A DNA stretch of 64,000 nucleotides from Syntrophotaleaceae bacterium (GCA_041390365.1 JAWKQB010000003.1:682001-746000); one strand, 5' to 3'; shown: positions 7,588 to 16,216, numbered from the stretch's first letter. The notes: generated from the letters alone by a model not told the origin. Made by a program: numbers and translations.

Positions 7588-9012
7588 ATGCTTTTCGTCA
7601 CGATTCAGCGCAGATTATTCTTCAGCCATATTCTCGCCGTGCTCCTGGTTTCCGGCAGCATCGGCACCTACTTCTATTTCTCCTCCGCTGAATCCCTTAT
7701 GTCCAGTCTTCGGGAAAGGCTGAAGAACAGCGTTGCCCTGGTCAGTACGGCCGTCGATGTTTCCGATCTGGACCATGTGCAATCCCCGGAGGACATGGAG
7801 CGCCCGGCCTATCTCCATTCCTTGCAGGTGCTGCGTGAGTTCCGGAAGACCAACCCGGACATCGCCTACCTCTATGTGATGCGGTTGACGGGGGAGCGGG
7901 TGGAGTTCGTTATCGATTCGGACCCAACCGAGAAACAGGCAAAGCCCGGACAGGAATATACCTCTGTGGTTCCCGCTTTGATGGAAGGGTTTGCCCGGCC
8001 ATCAGCCGACGAAGAAGTCTACGAGGACGAATGGGGGACATTCCTCTCCGGCTATGCACCGGTGCCGGACGGCAAGGGTGCCTACCTCGTAGGCATCGAC
8101 ATGCGCGCAGACGAGGTGGCCAGGAAGTTCAGACATCTCAGGTTCTCCGGATTGTTGTCACTGGCCGCGTCGGTGATCCTGGCATTCGCGTTCAGCCGCA
8201 TCCTGTCAGGACACTTCACGGCCCCGGTAAGTCTGCTCATCGCCCAATGCAGGGCCATTGCCCAGGGAAGGCTGGACGAGCGGATCGAGCCCAATTCCAA
8301 GGACGAACTGGACGATTTGATCAGGGCTTTCAACTCGATGTCCGACAGGCTCCTGGAGAGCCGGACGCAGCAGCGGCTGGCCGAGGATGAGCTGCGATCA
8401 GCCAAGCAGCATCTCGAGATCAGGGTTGCCGAGAGGACCAGGGAGCTGGAGGAGGCAAACCGGCAACTGCAGCATGAGGTGGAAGAGCGTACCAAGGCCC
8501 AGGAGGCTTTGGCCGAGGCGGCTCGGACCGATCCGCTCACGGGTCTGCTCAACAGGCGGGCCATGACCGAGCACATGGGATACCATGTGGCGAGGGTGAT
8601 CAGGCATGGGCGGCCCTTCTGCCTCCTGCTGGGGGACCTGGACCATTTCAAATCCGTGAACGACAGGCATGGCCACGCCGAGGGTGACAGAGTTCTTCTG
8701 CAAGTCGCGGAACTGCTTCGTTCCTCGGTCAGGCGGGAGGACCTGGTGGGCAGGTGGGGCGGAGAGGAGTTCCTCCTGCTTCTGCCGGACACGGACATCA
8801 GGCAAGGACGGATCCTGGCGGAAAAGATCCGTGCCGCAATCCTGGCATATGAATTCATTTGTGGCGGAGAGCCGTGTCATGTGACCATGAGCATCGGCCT
8901 GGCCGAGTACGACGGGGCTGCCGGAGTGGATAAGTGTCTGGTCGGGGCGGACAAGGCCCTTTACATTGCCAAGGGGCAGGGCAGGAATTCGGTGGTGGTG
9001 GAATCCCCGTGA
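7588..9012 (+). CDS. Membrane diguanylate cyclase with sensor, HAMP and GGDEF domains
   Basis: The protein makes cyclic di-GMP from two GTP. The order is: membrane helix (about residues 9-32), periplasmic Cache/PAS-like sensor (about 33-185), second membrane helix (about 186-208), HAMP linker (FTAPVSLLIAQC onward), a coiled coil rich in Glu/Arg, and a C-terminal GGDEF domain. The catalytic motif is GGEEF, preceded by RRED five residues upstream, so the inhibitory RxxD site that gives product feedback is intact. DPLTGLLNRR marks the domain start. A cagGAA box favours the ATG at 7588 over the ATG at 7582. The signal sensed is unknown. Confidence 0.9.
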   Translation: MLFVTIQRRLFFSHILAVLLVSGSIGTYFYFSSAESLMSSLRERLKNSVALVSTAVDVSDLDHVQSPEDMERPAYLHSLQVLREFRKTNPDIAYLYVMRLTGERVEFVIDSDPTEKQAKPGQEYTSVVPALMEGFARPSADEEVYEDEWGTFLSGYAPVPDGKGAYLVGIDMRADEVARKFRHLRFSGLLSLAASVILAFAFSRILSGHFTAPVSLLIAQCRAIAQGRLDERIEPNSKDELDDLIRAFNSMSDRLLESRTQQRLAEDELRSAKQHLEIRVAERTRELEEANRQLQHEVEERTKAQEALAEAARTDPLTGLLNRRAMTEHMGYHVARVIRHGRPFCLLLGDLDHFKSVNDRHGHAEGDRVLLQVAELLRSSVRREDLVGRWGGEEFLLLLPDTDIRQGRILAEKIRAAILAYEFICGGEPCHVTMSIGLAEYDGAAGVDKCLVGADKALYIAKGQGRNSVVVESP

Positions 9013-9107
9013 AAACCCTGGTTTCTGTGCTTGTTTCCGCTCTGACCCTTTTTATCGGTTACATTATGGCTGCTTTGCCGAGAACGACATTGGATACCTG
9101 GTCATGA
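9009..9107 (+). CDS. Possible small hydrophobic peptide overlapping the diguanylate cyclase stop
   Basis: A GTG start overlaps the TGA of the cyclase (GTGA) and opens 32 codons with an N-terminal MKTLVSVLVSALTLFIGYIM membrane or signal segment, ending in LDTWS. The overlap and hydrophobicity suggest a translationally coupled small membrane peptide or a truncated secreted protein. There is no independent support. Confidence 0.3.
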   Translation: MKTLVSVLVSALTLFIGYIMAALPRTTLDTWS

Positions 9108-9127
9108 ATAAGTAAGGCCTTCTCGCT

Positions 9128-9457
9128 TTGATCAAAAAACCAGTGACAGGGAATATATTTGAAGGTCTGCCGGTAAACCTTCCAAAAGAGATATTCGAGG
9201 ATATCGTGCGGACCCCTTCGGTGAGGATCGAAAGGATCCTCTCAATGGGTCACGCCTCACCCGCTCAGGGCTGGTACGATCAGGACGAAAACGAGTGGGT
9301 GATCGTGCTGGAGGGCTCCGGATCGATTTTGTTCGAGGATGGAAGGCAGGTTGTCCTGAATAGAGGGGATCATCTCTATATTCCCGCCCATGCACGGCAT
9401 AAGGTGTTGTGGACTGAAAAGCACAAACCGACGATTTGGCTTGCTGTTTTCTTCTGA
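9128..9457 (+). CDS. Cupin-domain protein
   Basis: A 109-residue single cupin barrel. Motif 1 reads EWVIVLEGSGSILFEDG and motif 2 reads LNRGDHLYIPAHARHKVLWT. The H.H part of the usual metal-binding motif 1 is not clear: W-Y-D-Q-D-E-N-E replaces the histidines, while motif 2 keeps His. Metal binding is therefore uncertain. Family members include small-molecule-binding regulators and isomerases. The TTG start at 9128 has AAGTAAGG about 10 bases upstream. Confidence 0.75.
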   Translation: MIKKPVTGNIFEGLPVNLPKEIFEDIVRTPSVRIERILSMGHASPAQGWYDQDENEWVIVLEGSGSILFEDGRQVVLNRGDHLYIPAHARHKVLWTEKHKPTIWLAVFF

Positions 9458-9489
9458 GTGCAAAGAAGTCCGGAGGAAAATTCCTTCAA

Positions 9490-9514
9490 AGAAAAAGCCC
9501 GAAAGGATCGGGCT
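9490..9514 (-). terminator. Rho-independent terminator for the MoaD-like gene
   Basis: AGCCCG and CGGGCT form a 6-bp stem with a 7-base loop. On the minus strand the stem is followed directly by TTTTTC. It sits downstream of the minus-strand gene at 9557-9793 and may also halt the converging cupin transcript. Confidence 0.75.
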
Positions 9515-9556
9515 GAATAAAACAAGAAGGTAATGTTAAATAGACTTATTTTTCTA

Positions 9557-9793
9557 TTACATTCCGCCACTCTTGGGAGAGAAGGCTACCTGGTCGCCAT
9601 TTTTGAGCACATCACCCATTGAAGCACTTTTATGGTTTACGAAAATAATTTTTACTTCTTCCGGCTCGATTTCAATCTTTCCGGCCAGGTCCTTAACGGT
9701 TGCCCCTTCACTTAATTCATATGATTTTGCATCGTGAAAATCACAAACATCTTCCTTGGAGAGGGTTGAAAAACATTTGACTTGAACTCTCAT
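9557..9793 (-). CDS. MoaD/ThiS-family ubiquitin-like sulfur-carrier protein
   Basis: A 78-residue beta-grasp protein. The MRVQVKCFSTL strand, a GATVKDLAGKIEI segment, an IIFVNHKSASM segment and the DGDQVAF-like segment (NGDQVAFSPKSGGM) match MoaD/ThiS carriers, in which the C-terminal Gly-Gly is adenylated and then thiocarboxylated. Here the C-terminus is GGM, one residue past the diglycine, so it may need clipping or be inactive. GGAGGAAATC before the second Met fixes the start at 9793, although an upstream in-frame ATG exists. No moeB/thiF partner is adjacent. In related bacteria such carriers serve molybdenum/tungsten cofactor or sulfur amino acid synthesis. Confidence 0.8.
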   Translation of the reverse strand: MRVQVKCFSTLSKEDVCDFHDAKSYELSEGATVKDLAGKIEIEPEEVKIIFVNHKSASMGDVLKNGDQVAFSPKSGGM

Positions 9794-10079
9794 GATTTCC
9801 TCCATTGATTCTATTCCCGTTTAACAAAAGCCTAATCCTCGACCATCCTTTCTGCCTTCGATCAACCTTGCGGATTTAATGGTACTGTAACTTTCGCCTC
9901 TGTCAAATTATCGAAAATATCATAGACGCTCGCTCGAACAACATCCTCTGATTCATGAAAAGTTTGTTTTGGTAATCTCTGATCTATTTTGTCCAGATCT
10001 CTTTAAATTAAATCTTTGAAAAAACTGGGATAGACTGATCAGATCTGAAGACAACAATAGGGTTGCAATAAAAAGAGCA
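9794..10079. other. Gene-free AT-rich intergenic region
   Basis: About 290 bases between the divergent MoaD-like and penicillin-binding-protein genes. It is clearly richer in A and T than its surroundings. I find no coding frame, tRNA or strong repeat in it. It presumably holds the MoaD-like promoter reading left. Confidence 0.6.
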
Positions 10080-10108
10080 ATGACAAGAAACATGGGAAGG
10101 TGTATAAG
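10080..10108 (+). promoter_or_regulatory. Predicted sigma-70 promoter of the class A penicillin-binding-protein gene
   Basis: ATGACA (10080-10085) and TATAAG (10103-10108) are separated by 17 bases, with a TG directly before the -10 box. The GTG start of the gene is about 85 bases downstream. Confidence 0.5.
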
Positions 10109-10191
10109 ATTGCCGTCCCTCCATTTTGGGCAACCCTTCTTTCAGGAGAGGGGAGGTTTCGAGTTCAACCCTTGTCAGGAGTAAAAAAGCC

Positions 10192-12342
10192 GTGGCCACG
10201 CTGTCATTTCGCCCTTTTCTGAAAAAACCCACGCTTGTTTTGGTCCTTATACTCAGCCTGTCCCTGACTTTTGTTTTCCAGGTCTTTGGGAAAGAAACGT
10301 TCGCAACCCATCCGCTGCTTTCGTCCGGCTATTCCTCCATCAAGGTTTTCGACCGGGAAGGGCGGTTCGTCGGCCGGATCCCCGCCGAGGGAAGGTACTG
10401 GGTGTCCATCGCCCAGATCCCCAAATTCCTGCAGGATGCCGTTGTGGCTATCGAGGATGCCCGGTTTTATCAGCATGGAGGGATAGACCTCAAAGGGATC
10501 ACCCGTGCCCTGGTCAAGGATGTCATGAAGGGGGAGATGGCCGAGGGGGGATCGACCATCACCCAGCAACTGATCAAGAACAAATACCTGTCCGGAGAAA
10601 AAACCCTGGATCGGAAACTGACCGAAGCGCGCATGGCCATGGAATACGAGCGGAAATACACGAAGAAGCAGATTCTGGAGATGTATTTCAACGAGATCTA
10701 CTACGGCAACGGCGCCTGGGGGATCGCTCAGGCGGCCCGGCTCTACTATGACAAGACTCCCGCCCAGCTGTCTGACGCGGAATGCGCTCTGCTGGCCGGG
10801 GTTTCGAAGGCGCCGAACCGCTACAACCCGAGGGGGGAGCCCGCCAAGGTCAAGTCGCGGCGGGACCTGGTGCTGGGACGTATGCTCGAACTCAAGATGA
10901 TCACCCCGAAGCAGAAACAGACCTTGTCGGCCAGTCCCATAACCGGCGTCAAGCCCGGGCAGGCACCCTGGTACCTTACCCATATTCGCAATAAACTGGT
11001 GGAAAGATACGGTGCGAAGATCATCGAACAGGGCGGGCTGGAGGTGATGGCGGCCATGGACCTGAAACTCCAGGCCCTGGCGGAACAGACCCTGCGGGAG
11101 GGGGTGCAGAAAATCGCCCCGGACCTGCAAGGCGCCCTGCTCTGTCTCGATCCCCAGACCGGGGACGTGCTGGCCGCTGCCGGAGGGGTTGATTTCAAGC
11201 AGAGTGCGTACAATCGTGCCTTCTTTGCCAAACGGCAGCCGGGATCGGCCATCAAGCCCCTCATATACGCGGCCGCCATTGACAAGGGGCTGACGGCCGC
11301 CGGCCTCTGGAATGATGATCCGGTATCCTACCGTCGGGGAGACAGCCAGCTCTGGCAGCCTCGCAATTACAACAATGAGCGCCACGGGCAGGTGAGTCTG
11401 CGTCAGTCCCTGGCCTATTCCAACAACATCGTCGCGGTCAAGGTGCTGGAAACGATCGGCGCCCCCTGGTTTGCTGATTTTGCCGGCAGTCTCGGCATCA
11501 ATCTGAAGGCCCGCCATGATCTTTCCATGGCCCTCGGGACGGAAGAAGTCACCCTGAACGAACTGGTTGCGGCTTACGCCCCCCTGGCCAACGGAGGGCT
11601 CAAGGTTCAGCCCCGGACCATCATCAGGATCTACAACAAGAAAACCCAAATGTGGACCCAAATGCCCTCGGTTCCCACGCCGGTTCTTTCTCCCGCAACC
11701 GCCTTCGTCACCACCCGGATGCTGCAGGATGTGATGAACTACGGGACGGCCAAGAACCTGAAGCAATTTGCCGAGCAATATCCTGCGGCCGGAAAAACCG
11801 GGACGACCAGCGACTACCGGGATGCCTGGTTCGTCGGCTACACTCCGAATCTGATTACAGGAGTCTGGGTGGGGCATGACAAGCCCAAGCCGGGCGGCCC
11901 AGGTTTTACCGGCGGCCGGGTCAGCGGGCCCATCTGGGAAAGCTTCATGCGCAAGGCCCTTGCCGGTCGACAGGTGCCCGACTTCATCCAGCCGGAAACT
12001 GTTGTCAGTCTCACCATCGATCCCCTTACGGGAATGCCGGCCACCATCGAGTGTCCGCAGCTGAAGGATGAATTTTTTGTCCTTGGCACAGAGCCGAGAG
12101 ACTACTGCCCGGAACACCCGGGAGAAGCCCTGCAGGAACTGCCGGTTGCTTTACCCATTCCCGGCGAGAATGAGGCGGAATTCGACAGTCTGGACCCGGC
12201 TACGGAAGATGAAACCTCGCTTTCCAGTCCCGATCCAACCAACGGTCCGGTGTTTTTTCCCCAGGCCGGACCCTTCATGCTCGATCCCATTATTCCGGAA
12301 GAGTCAGGGGCGTCGAATGCAGAGGGTGAGGTGGGTGAGTAA
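10192..12342 (+). CDS. Class A penicillin-binding protein (bifunctional glycosyltransferase/transpeptidase, PBP1-type)
   Basis: Polymerises and crosslinks peptidoglycan at the outer face of the inner membrane. After a short cytoplasmic tail and a membrane anchor (LVLVLILSLSLTFVF) comes the GT51 domain: AIEDARFYQHGG, GGSTITQQLIKN and KILEMYFNE-type motifs (here KKQILEMYFNEIYYGNG). The transpeptidase domain has SXXK as PGSAIK, an SxN-type motif YSNN and KTG as GKTGTT. The C-terminal ~70 residues are low-complexity, rich in Pro, Glu and Ser. The GTG at 10192 has AGGAG upstream and gives a natural start (MATLSFRPFLKK). An extension to 10126 is possible but lacks a ribosome-binding site. Confidence 0.9.
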   Translation: MATLSFRPFLKKPTLVLVLILSLSLTFVFQVFGKETFATHPLLSSGYSSIKVFDREGRFVGRIPAEGRYWVSIAQIPKFLQDAVVAIEDARFYQHGGIDLKGITRALVKDVMKGEMAEGGSTITQQLIKNKYLSGEKTLDRKLTEARMAMEYERKYTKKQILEMYFNEIYYGNGAWGIAQAARLYYDKTPAQLSDAECALLAGVSKAPNRYNPRGEPAKVKSRRDLVLGRMLELKMITPKQKQTLSASPITGVKPGQAPWYLTHIRNKLVERYGAKIIEQGGLEVMAAMDLKLQALAEQTLREGVQKIAPDLQGALLCLDPQTGDVLAAAGGVDFKQSAYNRAFFAKRQPGSAIKPLIYAAAIDKGLTAAGLWNDDPVSYRRGDSQLWQPRNYNNERHGQVSLRQSLAYSNNIVAVKVLETIGAPWFADFAGSLGINLKARHDLSMALGTEEVTLNELVAAYAPLANGGLKVQPRTIIRIYNKKTQMWTQMPSVPTPVLSPATAFVTTRMLQDVMNYGTAKNLKQFAEQYPAAGKTGTTSDYRDAWFVGYTPNLITGVWVGHDKPKPGGPGFTGGRVSGPIWESFMRKALAGRQVPDFIQPETVVSLTIDPLTGMPATIECPQLKDEFFVLGTEPRDYCPEHPGEALQELPVALPIPGENEAEFDSLDPATEDETSLSSPDPTNGPVFFPQAGPFMLDPIIPEESGASNAEGEVGE

Positions 12343-12451
12343 GAGCTAGAAACGGATCGGGGGGTAGCATTTTTTGAAAGCTTTTGTATAACTAATATCG
12401 GTTCCGTTCCCTTTTTCTGATCCTATGGCAGCCCTCGTCTCAGGAGGTTCT

Positions 12452-12718
12452 ATGCGTCTCAACGTCGCTGCTTTGGCTGTAACCGCCGCTCTGGTCTGGA
12501 GTCTTTCTGTTTTTCTCGTCGGCATCTCCAATCTGCTCTGGCCCCCCTACGGCCAGGCTTTTCTCGAACTCGCCGCCTCGATTTATCCCGGCTATCACGC
12601 TGAAGCGAACTTCGGTTCAGTCATCGTCGGAACACTTTACGCACTGGTCGACGGCGCCGTCGTCGGGGCGGTTTTTGCCTGGATCTACAATCTTGTGGCC
12701 AGCCGGTCGACACCGTAA
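12452..12718 (+). CDS. Small two-helix membrane protein
   Basis: An 88-residue protein with two long hydrophobic helices: LNVAALAVTAALVWSLSVFL near the start, and VGTLYALVDGAVVGAVFAWI near the end. A short loop with PYGQAF and IYPGYHAE separates them. Similar small proteins in this bacterial group are sometimes labelled holin-like. I see no phage genes nearby, so that name is not informative. AGGAGG five bases before the ATG at 12452 fixes the start. Confidence 0.75.
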   Translation: MRLNVAALAVTAALVWSLSVFLVGISNLLWPPYGQAFLELAASIYPGYHAEANFGSVIVGTLYALVDGAVVGAVFAWIYNLVASRSTP

Positions 12719-12720
12719 AA

Positions 12721-12878
12721 ACCAGTCCCGGGTCAGGAAAGCGGTCCCGAGTCCCGGGTCGGAAAAGCGGTCCCGAGTCCATAGTCAAAAGACAGTCCCA
12801 GGTCAAAAAGCTTAGACCCAGGACCCGGGACCCAGTACTCAGGACCTTGGACCTTGGATCCGGGACCGGACCTTCGAC
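12721..12878. repeat. Degenerate GTCCCGGGTC/GTCCCGAGTC repeats forming a large imperfect palindrome
   Basis: The left half carries repeated units such as GTCCCGGGTC and GGTCCCGAGTCC. The right half carries the reverse complement (GACCCGGGAC, GGACCTTGGACC). The whole block lies between two converging genes and can fold into a long hairpin. It may act as a bidirectional transcription barrier, or it may be a decayed repetitive element. Confidence 0.7.
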
Positions 12879-12882
12879 GGAC

Positions 12883-13497
12883 TTAATCCGGTAAACTTTC
12901 CAGGTATTGCCGCAGCCCTTCCTTCGCCCCGCCGATCCAGGGTTTCCCGTGGGCGAAGAACAGGTGGTTGAAATCTCGTTTCAGATGACCGAGAAAGGCT
13001 TTTTTCAGTCCCCTTTTCACTTCTTCAGGAGCCTCGCCCATCAGTTCGTCTGGCACGAAAGCGAGATCGTCGCCCTCTCGAATAATGGCGTCGCCGATAA
13101 AGAGAAGGCCGCCGGAAAGGGCCGAATAAAGTGCGGTTTCCTCCGGGCAAAGCGACGCCACCTCAAGAGCTATAAGACCCCCCGGAAGTTCCTGGCCAAA
13201 ATCAAACGGGTGAACTTTTTTCCCGACACCGAAATGATGCATTCCCGCCCGGTGGCACCATACCCGGGCCTGGAAAGCCTTTTCAAACTGGTCGCTGTGC
13301 CGGTAGTGAAGGCGGTTGGTGAGATAGATATGTTCCGGTTTCGGCCGGTTTTGAAACCAGTCCAGCCCTTCTTCCGGAACCCTCGGATCGATCAGCACCG
13401 GGGGGGTGACCCCTGCGAGATAACAAGAATGGACTCTCTGGCCGATCCCCTCGTGGAAGTTCGACCAGTGGAAAATTCCGGGAAGAATTTCTTTCAT
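12883..13497 (-). CDS. Metallo-beta-lactamase-fold protein with degenerate metal site
   Basis: A 204-residue protein whose order of elements matches MBL-fold hydrolases: an N-terminal beta region (LPGIFHWSNFHEGIG), LIDPRVPEEG, YLTNRLHYRHSDQF in place of the usual HxHxDH motif, LFIGDAIIREGDD, and LFFAHGKPWIGG near the C-terminus. Only some of the metal ligands seem to be kept (LHYRHSD, GD, AHG). It could bind one metal or none. The ATG at 13497 has a GGAGGCTTCC stretch just upstream. It converges on the small membrane protein across the palindromic repeat. Confidence 0.7.
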   Translation of the reverse strand: MKEILPGIFHWSNFHEGIGQRVHSCYLAGVTPPVLIDPRVPEEGLDWFQNRPKPEHIYLTNRLHYRHSDQFEKAFQARVWCHRAGMHHFGVGKKVHPFDFGQELPGGLIALEVASLCPEETALYSALSGGLLFIGDAIIREGDDLAFVPDELMGEAPEEVKRGLKKAFLGHLKRDFNHLFFAHGKPWIGGAKEGLRQYLESLPD

Positions 13498-13642
13498 GGA
13501 AGCCTCCTGTCTTCAGAACAGCCCATCACACTTTATCACTCTCAATTGTTTACGCCATTTGTCTTGAGTTGATAACGAGAGGGTGCTAATTTCGAGACCA
13601 TGGTTCGCCTTCTTTAACCAGCCTGCTTCAAGGACTCGACCA

Positions 13643-14611
13643 TTGACCTCCCATCGCAAAAAATTGATTGAACTTTTCGAACAGGGGGCGATCCCGGTTG
13701 AAAAAATCGACCAGGCCCTCACAGTGATGAAGGTTTTCCCTGACAGCCCGGCCTGGCGCAGATTCATCGATCAGCTGCTGCTGTGGCTCGGCAGCCTGGC
13801 CCTGGCTTTTTCGCTCCTGTTCTTCATCGCTTATAATTGGAGTGAAATCGGGCGGTTTGCCAAATTCGGGATGATTGAAGCCGCCATCGTCCTTTGCATC
13901 GCAGCCTATTGCAGATTCGGCGATTCGATGCCGGGCAAGGCGGCTTTGCTCGCCGCCACCATCTGTCTCGGCGTTCTGCTGGCCTTTTTCGGACAAACCT
14001 ATCAAACCGGCGCCGATCCCTGGCAACTGTTCTTCACCTGGGCCCTTCTCATGCTGCCCTGGGCAATCATCGCCCGTTTTCCCGCCGTCTGGATCGTCTG
14101 GGTCGCTCTTCTGAACATCTCCCTGATCCTTTACCACCAGACCTTTCGGGGGGTTTTCCTGGCTGGTTTCGATTCTGAAATCGAGCTTCTTTGGTTGCTG
14201 TTTATTTTTAACATGCTCGCTCACCTCGCCTGGGAGTTTCTGGCCCGGTTGCGCCCCTGGCTGGCAGAGCGTTGGGCCATCCGTTTGCTGGCCATCGGTG
14301 CCGGCGTGCCTCTGACCTGGCTGGTCCTGCATGCCATTTTCGAGGGAATGGGCAAATATTTTCTTTCGGCTCTGATCTGGACCGCATGGCTCGCAACGAT
14401 GCTCTATCTCTATCGCAGGATCATCCCGGATCTTTTCATGCTGGCCGGCTGCTGTCTGGCCGGGATAACGGTTTCGATCACTTTTCTGGGCAGATTTATT
14501 TTGGACGATTCTTCCGGTGGCGGCTTCCTTCTTCTCGCTCTTGCAGTGATCGGCATGGGCGCCGGGGCGGCCGTCTGGCTCAAACAGGTTCATCGGGACT
14601 TCCAATCATGA
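13643..14611 (+). CDS. DUF2157 membrane protein
   Basis: A soluble N-terminal helix-turn region (HRKKLIELFEQGAIPVEKID) is followed by about eight to nine hydrophobic helices, as in the DUF2157 family. The segment IAYNWSEIGRFAKFGMIE is characteristic. The TTG at 13643 has AAGGA upstream and gives the family-like N-terminus; a GTG at 13583 would add 20 poorly fitting residues. The stop overlaps the next ATG (ATGA). The three-gene cassette DUF2157-DUF4401-GDYXXLXY is widespread and uncharacterised, and likely forms one membrane complex. Confidence 0.8.
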   Translation: MTSHRKKLIELFEQGAIPVEKIDQALTVMKVFPDSPAWRRFIDQLLLWLGSLALAFSLLFFIAYNWSEIGRFAKFGMIEAAIVLCIAAYCRFGDSMPGKAALLAATICLGVLLAFFGQTYQTGADPWQLFFTWALLMLPWAIIARFPAVWIVWVALLNISLILYHQTFRGVFLAGFDSEIELLWLLFIFNMLAHLAWEFLARLRPWLAERWAIRLLAIGAGVPLTWLVLHAIFEGMGKYFLSALIWTAWLATMLYLYRRIIPDLFMLAGCCLAGITVSITFLGRFILDDSSGGGFLLLALAVIGMGAGAAVWLKQVHRDFQS

Positions 14612-15672
14612 GCGGCAGCAACGAACAGCTTTGGTTCAGGCTGGTCGAGGCGGGTGTGGTCAGGGGAACGCCGCCCGAAAAAACCGATTCCGAGTCTCCC
14701 TGGTATGTGAAGCTTCTGCTGGCCTTCTCCGGCTGGCTGGCGGCTCTGTTTTTCCTCGGTTTTTTCTCTGTCGGCCTGCAGTTCGTACTCGACAGCAGCC
14801 TCCTTGCCTCCGTCGCTGGCGGCCTGTTGATCGGCGGAGCCTTTGCGGTTTTGCGTACGCCGAAGAACGAATTTCTCGAACACCTCTCCCTGGCGGTCAG
14901 CCTGGCGGGACAGGGTCTGGTCGTTTTTGCCCTGGTGAAAGCCGCAGACGGCAACGAGGAGATCGTCTGGATTCTGCTGGCCCTGCTGCAGGCGTTGCTG
15001 GCTTTCGTTATGCCCAGTTTCGTTCACCGGGTCTTCTCTTCGCTGGTTGCGGCCGTCGCTTTCGGCATGGCCCTGACAAGCTGGGGTTGGTCTCAACTGG
15101 TCGGCGGGCTGGTCATGTTCCCGGCCGCCGTCTGCTGGCTCGACGAATTCCGCAATCCCCGCTGGATGGAGAGGAGGAGGGCTTTCGGCTATGGCCTGGT
15201 GCTGGCCCTGATTCTGTTGAAGGGGACAGCCATTTTCGGCTATGAAATGACAGGTTGGCACGTCCGGGAGGCTCGGTTTTCGGCCGGTCCCTGGTTGGGA
15301 GAACTGTTGACCGGCGTCGTGGTCCTCTTCGTTGTCGGACGACTGTTGCACCGTCATGGACATCGGATATCCGAGCCGGTTTCGATCTTTGCGCTCTCCG
15401 GAACCCTCCTGTTTTGCATCGTATCGATGAAGGCCCAGGGCCTTTCCGTCGGCCTGGTGGTGCTGCTGCTGGGCTTCGCCGGCTCCAACCGCGTGCTGCA
15501 GGGTTTGGGCATCCTGTCGCTGCTGTTTTACATTTCCACCTACTATTACCTGCTCGATGCTACCCTGCTGATCAAGTCGCTCAACCTTCTCGTCGTCGGC
15601 CTTGTCCTCCTCCTTCTGCGATGGCTGATGTCGCTTCTGCTGCCGATGGCGAAGGAGGACGGCCATGTCTAA
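14608..15672 (+). CDS. DUF4401 membrane protein
   Basis: A 354-residue polytopic protein with about ten hydrophobic helices. An N-terminal cytoplasmic segment is followed by WYVKLLLAFSGWLAALFFLG. The family and its place between DUF2157 and GDYXXLXY genes support the call. It overlaps both neighbours: ATGA at the 5' end and an 8-base overlap with the following ATG at 15665. Such coupling suggests fixed stoichiometry. Confidence 0.8.
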   Translation: MSGSNEQLWFRLVEAGVVRGTPPEKTDSESPWYVKLLLAFSGWLAALFFLGFFSVGLQFVLDSSLLASVAGGLLIGGAFAVLRTPKNEFLEHLSLAVSLAGQGLVVFALVKAADGNEEIVWILLALLQALLAFVMPSFVHRVFSSLVAAVAFGMALTSWGWSQLVGGLVMFPAAVCWLDEFRNPRWMERRRAFGYGLVLALILLKGTAIFGYEMTGWHVREARFSAGPWLGELLTGVVVLFVVGRLLHRHGHRISEPVSIFALSGTLLFCIVSMKAQGLSVGLVVLLLGFAGSNRVLQGLGILSLLFYISTYYYLLDATLLIKSLNLLVVGLVLLLLRWLMSLLLPMAKEDGHV

Positions 15673-16189
15673 AATCATTGCGATCGTTTCCCTGGTGCTC
15701 ATCCTGTTTCTGGTGAACTGGTCCATTTTTCATAAGGAAAGGCAGTTGGCCGCGGGTGGCACGGTCTATCTGGAGCTGGCGCCCGTGGACCCGCGCTCGC
15801 TCATGCAGGGCGACTACATGGCCCTGCGTTTTCGGCTGGCCGACGAAGTCTACAGGGCCTTGCTGCAGAAGGAGGAGGCCGAATCGAGGCGGAATGAGGA
15901 GATAGTATTTGACGGCCGGGCGGTTGTGAAACTGGATGAACGGAAGGTCGGTTCCTTCGAACGTCTTTATGAGGATCAGGATCTGGCCGAAGATGAATTG
16001 CTCATCCGTTTTCGGGTTCGCAATGGCCTGGTCAAGCTGGCCACCAATGCTTTTTTCTTCCAGGAGGGCCACGGAAACATCTATGAACCAGCCAAATACG
16101 GGCTTTTTCGGGTAGATGACAAAGGGGAACTGCTGTTGGTGGCTCTTTACGATGAGAATCTGAAAAAACTGGATCCCGGGGAAGACTAG
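15665..16189 (+). CDS. GDYXXLXY-domain membrane-anchored protein
   Basis: A 174-residue protein with one N-terminal membrane anchor (IIAIVSLVLILFLVNW) and a periplasmic domain. It carries the family motif as GDYMALRF after a VDPRSLMQ segment, where the name-giving Tyr is Phe. The rest (LLIRFRVRNGLVKLATNAFFF) matches the family's beta-rich core. It is the last gene of the DUF2157/DUF4401 trio. Function unknown. Confidence 0.8.
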   Translation: MSKIIAIVSLVLILFLVNWSIFHKERQLAAGGTVYLELAPVDPRSLMQGDYMALRFRLADEVYRALLQKEEAESRRNEEIVFDGRAVVKLDERKVGSFERLYEDQDLAEDELLIRFRVRNGLVKLATNAFFFQEGHGNIYEPAKYGLFRVDDKGELLLVALYDENLKKLDPGED

Positions 16190-16216
16190 CGGGATCGATG
16201 CCGTGCCGGAGGAAAA

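Noticed and set aside
10204..12117. 637-codon minus-strand open frame opposite the penicillin-binding-protein gene
   Set aside because: The plus strand has complete GT51 and transpeptidase motifs. The reverse product is low-complexity and GDR-rich without any domain, as expected in GC-rich coding DNA.
12425..12718. Phage holin gene, suggesting a prophage
   Set aside because: No other phage gene is in the neighbourhood. Two membrane helices alone do not establish a holin.
12721..12878. tRNA or structured RNA gene
   Set aside because: The sequence is a degenerate repeat with no cloverleaf or conserved tRNA boxes.
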